Of a DNA stretch of 64,000 nucleotides, positions 39,973-51,414 are shown in pieces; within the stretch, counting starts at the first letter, position 1; the number at the start of each line of letters is the position of its first letter. Under the pieces are notes generated by a model. The model was not told the origin of the DNA and did not search any database. It saw only the letters and a program-made list of their open reading frames with translations. Source of the stretch: Halichoerus grypus. Lineage: Eukaryota > Chordata > Mammalia > Carnivora > Phocidae. The translations under genes were made by a program, and so were the position numbers. The stretch is taken from NCBI RefSeq assembly GCF_964656455.1, contig NC_135726.1, positions 8,442,001-8,506,000 on the forward strand, given 5' to 3'.

Positions 39973-40639
39973 TCCCATTGACTATGCACTCTGCTGGGAA
40001 GTCACTGAATAAAACTTCGACCCTCAAGGGATTGAGTTAATAAGAAATTACCTACATTTCTTCATTGGAATCTTCATGTGATGTAGGGAGTGTTCTCTAA
40101 TGCTCTACCTTCTTAACTATTTGGCTTCACTTAAGTTACCAGAATTGCTTGTAAGTAACAAGTGTTATAAGTAATAGAGCTGAATTGCAAATATTTATGA
40201 TATAGACAGTAGAACTTTGGTCTGTTCTCATTATCTTATTTAGACATACTGTTCTCAAAGTTCTGGGCATACACAGGTGATCAATAAGTACCCATTATTA
40301 CATTACTTGCAATAAAGATTGCGCGCACACACACACACACACACACAGAGCTCAGAGTGAGTGCACTGGTAACCATTGCTTTATTCAACAGGCATTGGCT
40401 ATTCATGTAAAATGATGGTCCAGACTTAGCGTAATACCAAGATGACACTAATAACTTCCCATTGGGACTCGTGCTTTGACCTGGTGGTTTTTGTTTTTCT
40501 CCTTTAGTGGTGGATGTTGGGATCTTAAGGATGGATTTCCATCTAGCTAGGAAGGTTATAAATAGGTAAGAAAAAGAGAGCCTCGCTTGGCCCTCTGTGC
40601 ATTAAGATGACTGTCTCCTCCACATGCTTATAGCAAGGG
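39973..40639. other. unique sequence with (CA)n
   Basis: (CA)n at 40326-40347 after GCGCG. A possible decayed MIR/L2 tail at 40245-40310 (GTTCTGGGCATACACAGGTG, ATCAATAAGTACCC). Nothing else recognised. Confidence 0.4.
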
Positions 40640-40900
40640 TTAAAAGTGCAGAGATGCAGGATGGCCAATCAAATGCAAATGCTTAGTAGCATCCAGTGCC
40701 CATTCACAGAGGGTATCACCATTCTGTGGGTCACGGAGGAGAGAGGCCTCTGCCTCTGCTGTGTGCTGATGGCTATTGGAATGGTTAGTGGAGAATGTGC
40801 TCACCATAATGGAAGATAAAAGAACAAAACCAAAAACAGCAGGTGTGACATCTTTGAGCAGATATTTACCCTGGGGAAATCTGCTTTCAAACCCATGGGG
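40640..40900. promoter_or_regulatory. candidate conserved non-coding element (weak)
   Basis: GGATGGCCAATCAAATGCAAATGC carries a CCAAT box next to a perfect octamer ATGCAAAT (40673-40680). ACCATAATGGAAGATAAAAG follows. No transposon recognised. Confidence 0.25.
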
Positions 40901-40914
40901 TGTAGTTAAACCTT

Positions 40915-41065
40915 TGAGTAGCTAAATAGCTGAGCTCATATCCAGATCTAAAGCTAGGTCAGCTCAACAGTGAATGTATGTCTTTGAGAAAGTTCCATGG
41001 GCTCCTGGAGCCTCACTTTTCCCTTCTGTACAATGGGGTTTATAATAATACCGACCAAATGGAGT
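40915..41065 (+). mobile_element. MIR SINE, sense
   Basis: ATGTCTTTGAGAAAGTTCCA, GAGCCTCACTTTTCCCTTCT, GTACAATGGGGTTTATAATA. Confidence 0.65.
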
Positions 41066-41084
41066 ATTTATTTATAACACTTTA

Positions 41085-41455
41085 TAATAATCTCTCTGCT
41101 TGAAACCCTGCCTTCTTTTGGCTCGAAGGATGTTTGGTGGCTTGTCCTCTTCTATCTCACCTTCTGAGAGAGGCCTCCACGACCTCATTACTGAATAGCT
41201 CTTCCCTTTTATTCTGTTTCTCATTCCTCCTCTTTTCTACTGGTTCACCTCATAATTTGTGATTATTTATTTTATATAATATAAATCATACCGGTGTCTA
41301 TAATTGTATACTTCTTTATCTGCTTGATGATTTTCTGTCCTCTCCCTCTAGACTCTAAGCTCTGAGAGCAGACTCCTGGTTTCATTCCCTCAGAGCCTAA
41401 TAAAGAGTCAGGCACCTAGTAGATGTTCAAGAACTATCTATTAAATACATTAATG
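41085..41455 (+). mobile_element. L2 LINE 3' region
   Basis: CACCTTCTGAGAGAGGCCTC, AGACTCTAAGCTCTGAGAGC, AGACTCCTGGTTTCATTCCC, AGTCAGGCACCTAGTAGATG, TCAAGAACTATCTATTAAAT. Confidence 0.8.
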
Positions 41456-42529
41456 CAAGTTAAAAAAACAAACTGAGACTAGGGTATGTGAAGTATAATC
41501 TTACCTTAAAGACATAACATACATACATGCTCACATATATTAAAAGAGAAGATTTAGGCTTTTTTTTGTTTGTTTCATTTCAACCCTTTCCTCAATTTTT
41601 TTCTTATAGAAGAACATATAGAGTTAAAATTGAAAAAAAAAATAAGCAGCAGAATTTTATGCATAAAAAAGGAAATGAATTTTAAACCTTTACTTGGGCA
41701 GAGACAAAATTCATATTAGAATTGACAGTCTGTTAATCACTATTCTTGGTGTAATCCATTGAGCAACTCTGTTCCCTTTATAAGTTAAATTGATTCATAC
41801 ATATTGGCAAGTTAGCTATTTCCCTCAAAGGAAGTTGAATTTATTTGGGCTGTATATTAATATCTTATTATCCTTCTTATGCACCAGTGACATGATCATT
41901 ATTTCATCTTGTATGTTTATTAGAGTAAATGCTTTTGGAAGGGGAAGTTGAAAAAAAATCCACCTATGCTCAGCAATCTTTGTAGGCAAGTACATGTAAA
42001 ATTCTGCTCTGGATTATGGTGGTAGCTCTTCTCTGCACATCTTCACTGACTATGTCTCCAAGATGCGTTCCCAGCAACCCATAGCCAGAACATATTGTTT
42101 GAAAATGGCTCCAGTATTTTCTTCAGGTATTTCTTCTGTGCCATGGCCATAAGATAAGACTTGCCTTAGAATTTTGCTTTCAGGAGCTACTGTCATTGAT
42201 GAACAACTGGTCAACCCCCAACTGGAAATACACTCAAATAATCTTATAAGTGGGTCATATTTATATGTTGGAAGTTGTGGAAGTGGACAATGGCAATGGC
42301 TTTATCTTGGACATTTGCAACCCAGACAGACCTACAGGAGTTGGGCTGACCTCTTTAGCAGATGAAACGATCATCTAATCGCTCCCTGCCAATTAGATGT
42401 CAATTAGATGAGTCCCAGTGTCCAGTGCAAAAGAAACATCCATCTGACCTCAAGAGCCTTGAGTGGTAATGTGAGTCTTTACTGAGGCCAGGGGAGAATT
42501 ATTTTATATCCCACACAGACTACTTTACT
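41456..42529. other. unique AT-rich sequence
   Basis: TGGTAGCTCTTCTCTGCACATC near 42021-42042 hints at a CR1/L3-type remnant but is too short to call. A 63-codon frame at 42174-42365 has no domain. Confidence 0.4.
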
Positions 42530-42710
42530 TTCCCAAAGCCCTCTTGTCATGTCAGCTGCTCCCCATTCCTCCTCCTCTGTTCCCCTACAGCTCTAGCCCA
42601 TCTCTTCATCCTCTTCCCAGCCCTCTGATCTAGAATGCCCTTCTGGACTTCCTCCATTTCCTTTATGTATAACTTTGCTTTCTTCAAGTCTGCAACTTTA
42701 CTGTGAGCAG
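42530..42710 (+). mobile_element. L2-like fragment (uncertain)
   Basis: CTCTGTTCCCCTACAGCTCT, CAGCCCTCTGATCTAGAATG, CCCTTCTGGACTTCCTCC loosely follows the sense L2 'ctggaatgcccttcc' region. Confidence 0.35.
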
Positions 42711-42789
42711 AGAAACTGAGCTACAGACTCCTCCTGGAAAGATCAGGGAAGGGGTGAGGCTGGGGTTACATATTATACATCCTTGTCTC

Positions 42790-42935
42790 TTTCATGATGA
42801 TCACAGATGCTTGCGACCTGCATTGACTAATTTGATTCTCCCTATTTTAAGATGAGGAAGCCAAAGCAATGAGAAGTAACTGCCCAAATCATACAGTCAG
42901 GGAGCCAGGTTGGGGTTGAGCTCCTTAGGTAATGG
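42790..42935 (-). mobile_element. MIR SINE, antisense
   Basis: CTATTTTAAGATGAGGAAGC, AATGAGAAGTAACTGCCCAA, GGGAGCCAGGTTGGGGTTGA. Confidence 0.65.
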
Positions 42936-43744
42936 TCTCATATTGCCTCTCTTAATGAAAGTAATCAGAAAAAGAAAAATCTGGTAGCCAGCACCACTCA
43001 AGGGTTGCAGGCCCATCTTCATCTGTTGACCAAGAAACAAACTAGGAAATTGGAATCGTGTCTTGGTCGCATGAAGCAGAAGTTCTACCAGTAAAACCAA
43101 CTTCAGAGTTGGAATTTGATCTTGAACTGCGAAGGAAAAATTCAAGAGCCCCCAAATTCTCCTTTTCAATGGGTTCAAATTTGCAAAAGCCTGGTAGGGG
43201 GGTGGTCATCTTGCCTCCTGGGAGGAGGTGACATGGATGGATATGAAAGAGCTCTGTGGACGTTTGAGAGCTGAGAGACAGGAAAGTCATCCCTTTGAGA
43301 CAGAAAACATAAAACTAGAACAAATCTTCTTTCCATCTGATCCAGACTTCCCCAGGCAGGACTTCCTACTACAAAGTACCTGCCATTTCTCTCCCTCCAG
43401 CAATGGAGAACTTGGAGCTCTGTGAGGAGATCCCCCCCCCTCCATCAGAGCCCCAAACCTTCCACTGGTAGTTTACAGTTTCTTTCTTGAGTAAACATCA
43501 TCTACTACTTAGCATCTACACGTTAGTCCTACCTCTGTTCTCCAGAACCCTTTAAAAGTACAAGTACAGTTCAAAAAATATGCATTCTCTTGCAGAAGGG
43601 GATAGTTGACCCTCCCACATTTCCTTCCCACATCACCCTCCAGGAGTCTTAGCCAGAGCATCAAGCTGGGAGGACATTCCAAGTTTTATGCCAATGAGAA
43701 TTCAAGAGGCAACAGAGTCTCATCTTTGCACGGGGACTCTGAAA
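42936..43744. other. unique sequence
   Basis: Frames of 82-93 codons on the minus strand (42897-43178 and 43042-43290) have no domain. C9 run at 43431-43440. No repeat recognised. Confidence 0.45.
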
Positions 43745-43922
43745 CACTAATGGGCACCCAAATCAGTTAGAAAGCCTGGTTACAATCCAGATTGCTGAGT
43801 TCCATCCCAAGGTGTCTGATTTCAGGTGCGGGGGTGGTTAGAGAAGGGTTTGTTTCTCTAACAAGTTTCCAGGTGATGCTAATGCTGTGGGTGTTAGGAC
43901 CCTACTCTGATAACCACTGGCT
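43745..43922 (+). mobile_element. MER5A-type hAT-Charlie element
   Basis: GAGTTCCATCCCAAGGTGTC, TGATTTCAGGTGCGGGGGTG, TCTCTAACAAGTTTCCAGGT, GATGCTAATGCTGTGGGTGT, CTGATAACCACT. Confidence 0.8.
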
Positions 43923-43979
43923 TAGCTGTTCAAGATCTGATGACATCTTTATATACAATTGTTCCCTGTGCTCAAGTCC

Positions 43980-44950
43980 CTTTCATGTGAAAGAGTTTCT
44001 TAACTTGGAAGAATGTCACTCCTGAATCTTTACCTCTCTAAGGTGAACAACTCCAATCTTTTTCAGATTAGGCTCAGATGGAATGCTTTCCTGAAACCCA
44101 TCCTGCTCTGGGCATCCTCATCTGTATTACACAAGTCAGGAAGGTCCCTCTCCCTTAATCTGAGCCTACAGCGCCAGATTTATGTCTCATTGCTATCCTA
44201 CTGTCAGGGCTTTTTCTCATGAGTAGCTTTTCAGGCAGGACCTTCTATATCTCGTAATTTGGAAAAAATAAAACTTTTTAATTTCAATGCTGCGAGACTT
44301 GACATGTATAGATTCTATCTTAATGATTTTAGTCTCTTGTTCTAAACTAGGTAAATCTTTCTGGACCCTCATAAGTCACCTAGCTTTCTGACTTTCTCCG
44401 TTTTGTACCAGCTGCAGATTTAATGAGCACATCTCAAAGTCCTTATTTAAAATAACAATGCATTCAAACAGGACCAGCCCAAACACCTACAGACCCTTCT
44501 CTTAATGTCAGAAAGAATGAATCTGTAAGGATCTCCCCGAATAAAGTTAAGTAGCTGCAAATCCTCTAATTCTTCCCCATCCATTTCACATTTTCCCATC
44601 TTGTCTTTAGTTATTTCTTAAGGAACACCATCATATGCCTTCCCGAGATCCAAACATACTTGTACTGCTTCCTCTCCTTGAGATACTAGTTACCATTTTC
44701 TTTTTTCTAAAATCAACTTGGTAATAATCCATTGTTAGATCATGCTAGTCTAAAGTCACCATCCTGTGGTTTCCGAAATCTGTCGTCTCTTCATGTTTTG
44801 GGTTTTTTTTTTAAACAAGACATTTAAAAATCTGGTTTTCTTCCTTTCCCCCCTTCGTCTTGATCTCTTGAATTTCCACCTGTGAATCTTTTCATACTCT
44901 CAGGATATTATTATTTTTATGGATGCAGGGATTTGAACCATCTCAAATAA
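43980..44950 (-). mobile_element. CR1/L3-like ancient LINE remnant
   Basis: AAGGTGAACAACTCCAATCT, CAGCTGCAGATTTAATGAGC, AAACAGGACCAGCCCAAACA, CATCATATGCCTTCCCGAGA, TCCAAACATACTTGTACTGC, AAAATCAACTTGGTAATAATCC follow, in order, a widespread amniote repeat I associate with CR1/L3. The strand is assigned from memory of its usual antisense reading. Highly decayed. Confidence 0.45.
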
Positions 44951-44960
44951 TCATCCAAAA

Positions 44961-45679
44961 TGGTTAATGGTTTCTTTATCTTTTGCCCTCACCCCACTCC
45001 CACCCTACTCCAGAGTTTCAGTTGTCGTTTAAGTACCCCTTGCAGTCTGAATATGTCTTCCTACTTGAGAAGTCTGAAGAAAATTGCAACACACCCATTG
45101 TCCAAATGTCCCTGGTGGCTCACAGTTCATCCAGATACTACATACATTATCTATTTAGGCATTTTGTATTATTTCTTCCCTTTTTATAGGTGAAGAAACT
45201 GAGATATTGTACGTGGTGTGTAGTAGAGATTTAGTAAATAAATGAATGAATGAATGAATGAACAAATGAATATTGGAGCATAGGTCCGAGACCCAGAATG
45301 CCAAATCCCATCCCATTAGTAATATTCGGCAAAGTCTTCCTACTCTGATATGGTTGCATCCCATTACCTAAACCATGCACTAGGCCATTTCTTTTTCTGC
45401 TCTTTTTTTTCAAACCTCAACAGAAATGTACTCAATAATTTCAATAATTTGGCATCTTCAACTTCAGCTTTTTCTGAGATACTATGTTCAAGCCAACAAA
45501 AGTAAGATCATATGCAACATGGGGACCCGTTACCAGTATTTGGGGCTGGAGAAACCAGCTGAATGGATAATTGCAATTAAAAAAAAAATCTTACCACTAC
45601 TTCATCAATAGCACAGCTCAGGGTACAGTCTTTCCTACAGTTTTTCTCTATTGTACATTATTGTGTACCTAGGTATAAT
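44961..45679. other. mostly unique; MIR scrap and (GAAT)n
   Basis: CCCTTTTTATAGGTGAAGAAACTGAG at 45179-45204 is an antisense MIR scrap. (AATG)n lies at 45238-45268. The remainder is unrecognised. Confidence 0.4.
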
Positions 45680-45842
45680 TTTGAATTTAAATTAATTAAA
45701 ATTAACCTAGTTTAAAATTGAATTCTTCAGTTATAATTGCCGCTTGTCAGTTGCTCGATAGTGGTTAGCAGCTTCCATACTGAACAACCCGGATATGGAA
45801 CATTTCCATCCTTGTGGACCGTTCTATTGGACAGCTCCTGTG
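45680..45842 (+). mobile_element. hAT-Charlie DNA transposon (degenerate)
   Basis: AATTTAAATTAATTAAAATT, TCGATAGTGGTTAGCAGCTT, ACATTTCCATCCTTGTGGAC, GTTCTATTGGACAGCTCCTG: family of 19295 and 57517. Confidence 0.7.
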
Positions 45843-46679
45843 TCAAAGCTATGCATATGCATTCTGCATTAGATCAGTCAAAAGGGTAGAGGGAAGCAGG
45901 TCTTAGTGTCGGGTGGTGGTGGTTCTGAATTTCCCTGGTAGGATTAGATGCTAATTTACCAAATGAAACTCCTAGATGAGCTGGAATAAAAATGATTGAG
46001 TTGTGTCTAAAAAAATGAAAACCCTCTGACATGTTGATAGTCTAGGCTGGCGACTTTGCTTGTGGCATTTTGGAACAAGATTCAGAATCAGGAAACTGTC
46101 ACCCAAGTTGAAAGCTCCCCTGTAAGAAATGTCTCAGTTTGACCTAAAGTAAGTGGAAGAGACAGGGCAAAGGAAGAGGAAGCCAGCGGAGGATGTCTAA
46201 GTGATAAATGGTACCCTGTCATATCACATTTGACGTCTTAACAGGAAAAGGGGGCTGTTGAGCCAGATGTGGGTTAAGGGAGGAAGTTCAAACCTTTCCC
46301 TCATCTTCATTTTGTTTCTCAAGGCACAGGTTGAGTTCAGGAGCTCTGAGTTCAATCACATCGTATCCACTCTGCAGAGTAACAAGCCAGTCAGGGCAAA
46401 TGTGTTCTCCAAGGCAGCGTCTGCCTTTCTCAAGAGCAGAACGATGGCAGGGCTTCCAAGTGTCAAGAAAGATTGAAGCCAAGAGGGAACCTCTCCAAGA
46501 GAAGATTGCCATTAGCAGCCACGTCATCTGTGTTGGAACTACTGAGGTAGAGCGTGGGACCCCGGAGAGAGCAATAGCCCCCACAAACCTGTCTGACTTT
46601 CCTTGCACTAAGCCTGGCAGGGGCATTGTCTATCCGTGTCTAGGGCCCCCAGCCTCCAGGGGTGGCTTTCCTTAGATCA
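45843..46679. other. unique sequence
   Basis: Opposed frames of 112 codons (46288-46626 minus) and 114 codons (46331-46675 plus) cover the same bases and show no domain; chance frames. Confidence 0.45.
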
Positions 46680-47110
46680 ACACCAAAGGGAAATGCAGTG
46701 CTCCGGCCTTTAGGAATCCCTACCAGCCGAACAGCTGCTCCCGTGCCTGCTTCATTTTCCTCCCGTTATATTTTCCCAGGGTAACTTCCACATCACAAAC
46801 ACACTTATCTGGGTTTCATACCAGCCTTAAAGATTCGGAGTATGGATCTGTTTTCCAGACTGACCGTCTGACTGTCTGACCTAGGGTTGTTCGCTCTCAC
46901 AGAAATGCATGATGTTACCCTTGTTAAAACCACAATTAGTCTAAACCCTTTACAGGAAATATCGGTTTGGTAAGACGAGTGATACCGTTAATAGGAAGTC
47001 ACATGATTCGGAGGGAGAGCGGGCGAACGTAGTTGATGTGCAGGCTCTCTACTTATCATTGATCTCCCGCAGCAGCTGCCGGCTACCGAACGCAAAGGTT
47101 AGCATGCACA
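46680..47110. promoter_or_regulatory. candidate conserved block (weak)
   Basis: No transposon. Surviving CpGs (GAGCGGGCGAACGTAG, GGCTACCGAACGCAAAG), a tandem CTGACCGTCTGACTGTCTGACC at 46859-46880, and TACCGTTAATAGGAAG. Function inferred only from composition. Confidence 0.25.
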
Positions 47111-47399
47111 CGTGGCCTCCATTCTGCCTAGGGAGGTCAGAGCAGGAGCGAGTCCGCCAGGCCTCAAGGTCAAAGGACTTCCGGGTGCAGCTCTGCTCCC
47201 AGGGACTGGAGGCTTTTGGGGGAGAGGCTTGTCCACAGATCCTTTCCATCACACGTGAACTGCAAGCCCAGAGCGGTTGTCAGTCTTGGGGGCACCGCTA
47301 GCCAACCCCCTCACTTGGCAGGCAGCTTCAGTTAGGACCAAAGCGAGTCACTGCCCAGATGAGTACAAGGTCGGAGTAATACAAGGGCTGATGGCTGCT
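47111..47399. other. unique sequence
   Basis: No repeat or gene recognised; 87-codon frame 47038-47301 without domain. Confidence 0.45.
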
Positions 47400-47525
47400 C
47401 CATGTGTAGGTTTGGGTTGGAACTGATGTGTGGCTCTCCCATATATTAGCTTTGAGGCTTTGACCTCAGTCTCCCTATCTGTACAATGGGGCTGATGCTA
47501 CTCATGGGGAGTATGTTTAGTTACT
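47400..47525 (+). mobile_element. MIR SINE, sense
   Basis: CATATATTAGCTTTGAGGCT, TTGACCTCAGTCTCCCTATC, TGTACAATGGGGCTGATGCT. Confidence 0.7.
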
Positions 47526-47674
47526 GGTCTGCAGCAACAGTGCTACTAAGCATTATGAGAGACCGTTTATCACATTTATTTTGTTGTAGATACACTACTA
47601 AAGATGCAAGAATCATAAAATAGGAGTATAGGAAGAGCAGTTAATGTAAAGAAAAACAGTCGAAGTAGCCAGGT

Positions 47675-47844
47675 AGCTGTGACAAAATGCCTTCATCCTT
47701 TTGAGTTTCTGTTTCTTCCTCTATAATATAGATAATAATACCTCTCTCTCATTGCTCTTGGAAGAATTACATGAGATCATTGTTAGCACAATTCCTGCTC
47801 CCTGAGAAACATTCAATCGCCACTACTATTGTTATTATCATTAC
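47675..47844 (+). mobile_element. MIR SINE, sense
   Basis: TGAGTTTCTGTTTCTTCCTC, TATAATATAGATAATAATAC, GAATTACATGAGATCATTGT. Confidence 0.65.
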
Positions 47845-47990
47845 TCTTAGAATTCTCATCCCCCATGATGCTCACAGCTATCCTTGAAGTCAGTGGTATT
47901 ATTTTGTCTTGTAGACAAGGAAACTGAGAAGTCACAGTCAATGGATAACGATTATAATTAGTGTACTTAACGTTTCAAATGGAGTTCTAC
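47845..47990 (-). mobile_element. MIR SINE, antisense
   Basis: GAATTCTCATCCCCCATGAT, GTGGTATTATTTTGTCTTGT, AGACAAGGAAACTGAGAAGT. It directly abuts the sense MIR at 47675, giving an inverted pair. Confidence 0.6.
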
Positions 47991-48708
47991 TGGAAAAGCC
48001 TAAGATGCATTTAGCCAATATGGAACAGATTTTTGAGAGATGTCAGCCGAGCTTAAGTAGTAAGAAACTAAGGTGGTTAGGCCAAAGGAACGTAAGCCTA
48101 GAAGGTCCTCTACGTATTTTAGGGGTTTGATTGCAAACCCTTCACTGCCTCAGAAGAGTGCATGCTCCCTAGACCTGGGAGCAAAGTAGAGACATTGGAC
48201 CTGTGTTTTATTTTTCTTTCAGCTTTTTTCACAACCTTGGAGAACCTGTGAGCTACTCCACTGTGGAACTCAGACTGTGTCCCAGTGGTATCTCGGAGCT
48301 CAGACACGCTTGCTCCTTTCCACACAGTGGGGCCTCAGTGAGATGCCCCCCAGCTGTCAGGACAATGGCTCCTCAAGCCCAGAGCTCCTCAGCTGGGAGC
48401 AGTTGGTCTTCAGCTGTAGTGATGCCCCTCATGGACATTCAGACCCAAGGTGCACCTTCCTCCTTGCATCTCCCTCCCCTGCTCCCCAAAAGTGAAGCAG
48501 GAAGACAGGGGGCCAGACTCTCAGTCCCTGGGGTTAGCCACTTTCACTTATCCAAAATGATCTGTTCCTTGCATCCAGGATAAACCATCCCTTAGTAAAG
48601 GGATGCTAAAACTCAAAAAAAGTTTAGCTGGAAAGTAAGAGAAACTACAACATAATTTTGTATAGGATTACCTGACCGAGACTTGTGTGCCTATATTCTC
48701 AAGCGATG
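47991..48708. other. unique sequence
   Basis: A 126-codon frame (48203-48583) has no domain. No repeat recognised. Confidence 0.45.

Positions 48709-48756
<48 letters not shown>
48709..48756. repeat. (TG)n microsatellite
   Basis: An uninterrupted (TG)n run of about 23 units; expected to be polymorphic. Confidence 0.98.
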
Positions 48757-48760
<4 letters not shown>

Positions 48761-49369
48761 ATTTACTGCCGACCCAGACACACACCGCTGCTATCCCTAC
48801 ATCTGCTCCTGCCCAGATCTTAGATATACTTTCGTCTGGCAGTTCCACATTGGCAAGTTGTACATAAATGCCATGACAGAACACGACATCAGGAAGACAG
48901 TCATCCTTAGACCGTAGAATAAGGCTGGCAAGCTCGGGGCCGATATTCTAGTGCTCCGTGTCAGCATCCTGGCAGGCACCGCTAATGGATTGGGACACTC
49001 TTGACACTCTGGCCAGGCTCGGCCTCACTTCTCAACACACTTCTCCAGCAGACACGGCGCATCGGTGGGAGCTGGAAGGCAAGGTGAAGACCGGTTCACC
49101 TCACCCCTCACCCTGGCGGAGAAACTCCTCATGCAGGATCTGTGATCCAGAGAAGATGTTACTCACATTATCTTAAAATCATCACCAATTACTTAATTTT
49201 GTCACAAGCTGGATCTGTTCTTTGTTTTTTGTTTTTTGTTTTTAAATAAAACTTAGAACTCCTCGCAAGGAGAAAACTGTATTCTATGGGACAAAGCCAG
49301 GGCAGTCGTCCTGAGACAAGGTCTTGCTTTATTTTTACTCGAGTCTAAATTAAAACAGGTATTGACTGT
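48757..49369. other. unique sequence
   Basis: (TTTTTTG)n-like run at 49219-49243, followed by TAAATAAAACTTAG. Otherwise unrecognised. Confidence 0.45.
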
Positions 49370-49765
49370 TTATAAATAGCAACTAAAAAAATGTATACCA
49401 GTTGACCCAGTAATTCTATTTCTGAGATTCTAAGCTGAAGAAAAAAATGCTAGTTCAGGAAATTCCTTATAAGAAAAAGCTATCCATTGGGGCAGTACTT
49501 ACACTGCCGATAACAGTAATCTAGATCCTCAACAATAACAAAAGAGATAAACAATTAGTACATAATCATTTGATTTACTATTATGTAGCAGCTGAAATAA
49601 TGTACTTAGAAGATGTATGCCTTAAAAAATAAATGTAAAGACACTTCGGGATATAAACAAGTATTTACAGTGATCATCTCTGGTGGTCAGATTATGGATA
49701 CATATTAATTCCTTCATTCCGCTTATCCCTTTTGCTATTTTTAATAATGGATGATTATTTTTCAT
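49370..49765 (+). mobile_element. ancient L1M 3' end
   Basis: CAGTTGACCCAGTAATTCTA, TTTCTGAGATTCTAAGCTGA, TATGTAGCAGCTGAAATAAT, TACAGTGATCATCTCTGGTG, GGTCAGATTATGGATACATA: the old L1M landmarks in order. No frame. Confidence 0.7.
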
Positions 49766-50195
49766 TAAAATGGCTACGGAAGTGTCACATACATACAGAA
49801 AAGTGCTCAGATCATGTGTGAACCATTCAGTGAATTTTAATAGGGCAAATGCACCATATATGCTCCACTTCAAGAAACAGAACACCTTGGTTTTGCTCTG
49901 GTTTTGCATTTTATAGTAATGCAATCAGGAGCTGAGCACTTTTTTTCCACGGACTTCTTTCTCTTACTGTGGTGCTTCTGAAATTGAGCCGGGTAGTTGC
50001 GTTTAGTGACAGCATGCTCATTGGCATTGCTGTGTCGTGTTCCATTCCGGGACGTCAGCTTTGCGTGACTGGTGGACTTTTCTACTTTGGAGCTGTCCCG
50101 GTTGCAATGCTGCTGGCTTTCGATGAACATACCTGAACCTTTCTGTGAGGGTGTATCCAGGGCTGAAAGTCCTGGGTCACAGGATAACAACTTTT
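49766..50195. repeat. ancient interspersed repeat, class unresolved
   Basis: AACCATTCAGTGAATTTTAA, CTTCAAGAAACAGAACACCT, CTGTGTCGTGTTCCATTCCG, CTGAAAGTCCTGGGTCACAGG match in order a widespread repeat ('caagaaacagaacattacc ... tagtattccattg ... attgctgggtcatagg'). CpGs sit where the consensus has CpA/TpG. I cannot name the family. Confidence 0.45.
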
Positions 50196-50814
50196 CCGCT
50201 GCACAAAAATACGTAAGTTAAAATACAACAACATTTAAAACTCCATTTGTCAAAAGCAAAAGCAGAGAAGATTTGAGAAATCCAGACCGGAATAGAAGCT
50301 CCTGTATGTTTTGTGTAACAGACCCAAAGAAAACCTAGAATAAAACCAAAGGAAAGAAGCAAACATCCAAAAAACGAAGCCAACTAAACTCAGCCTAACT
50401 AAAAGTGAGATCCTAAATCACGTGAAGTAATAACATTTCTGTTTCTTTGCTCTGTTTTCTTTCCCAGAAAGTTGTTTTGCTGTTCTCCCAGGCAATATCA
50501 TTATTTTGAAAGGATTCTGCTGACAGGCTTCTCAGGACACAGAAACTGAACTATCGTGTTGACTTGTTTTCCACTGTGAAGGATTCATTGCTAATTCACA
50601 CTTCTTCTAACCCATGTCTCCGGCATGGTATCTGATATGTTCTGATTCTACCTGTGTTTCCATACCTGCTTCTGAAGTTCATCCTGCATTATTCTTTTGT
50701 GCTTCCCAGAACATTTTGGGTTCCGAAGCTGGAAACCATGGAATTAAATTGGAATTTGCCAAAATATAGCAGGGCAGAGAGAGGTTGATTCTTCTGAAAA
50801 CACTCCTTGACTTT
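50196..50814. other. unique sequence
   Basis: No recognised repeat, gene or RNA. Confidence 0.5.
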
Positions 50815-51150
50815 TCATAGTAGGTCAGTTATTCCTTTACCTGCATGGATTTATTCCAGAAATACCCACCACCAACTTACTGTGTCCCAACCCTATGTCA
50901 TGTACTAGAGGTTAGAAGATCATACAGGTTCTGGCCCTGGAGGAACTGAACCTCCGGCACACAAGTGTGGACACGGGTGAGCTTGTGTGTACCCAAAAGT
51001 GCATATGTGTACCCTGAGCAGTCAGCCCTTTAAGGGACGACTCCATACCACATTCATTTCCGTACACCTCCTGCATCCTGTCAAACATACCTATCTGGAC
51101 TATCACCGGACAGTGTTTTCGGAATGAATGAATGAATGAATGAGAAAGAG
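50815..51150 (-). mobile_element. L2 LINE, antisense, with (GAAT)n
   Basis: CCAGAAATACCCACCACCAA, CTTACTGTGTCCCAACCCTA, GGCCCTGGAGGAACTGAACC for 50840-50960. (GAAT)5 at 51122-51143. Confidence 0.5.
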
Positions 51151-51167
51151 AGACAGACAAGGCCAGA

Positions 51168-51200
51168 ATGGAAGGGAAGAAGGAAGGAAGGGAGGGAAGA
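51168..51200. repeat. (GGAA)n low-complexity
   Basis: TGGAAGGGAAGAAGGAAGGA followed by AGGGAGGGAAG. Confidence 0.85.
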
Positions 51201-51204
51201 ATAA

Positions 51205-51405
51205 ATAATCTCCCCCAACTTCCCCGTCCCTGTGCCTGCTCATTCCCCTGTGACAGTGGTCACTCCCTTGCCTCTAGAATGCTGCCATTGGTTCATACCT
51301 GTCTCTTCTCGGAGGTCACAGCGGCCTTATATCCCCGGTGCCTTCACAGTGGCTGTCCTATAATAGCATCATCAATAAATACCTGCTGAACGGATGCTTT
51401 GTAAC
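51205..51405 (+). mobile_element. L2 LINE 3' end
   Basis: CTCCCTTGCCTCTAGAATGC, GTGGCTGTCCTATAATAGCA, ATCAATAAATACCTGCTGAA. Confidence 0.55.
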
Positions 51406-51414
51406 TTAGAAATA

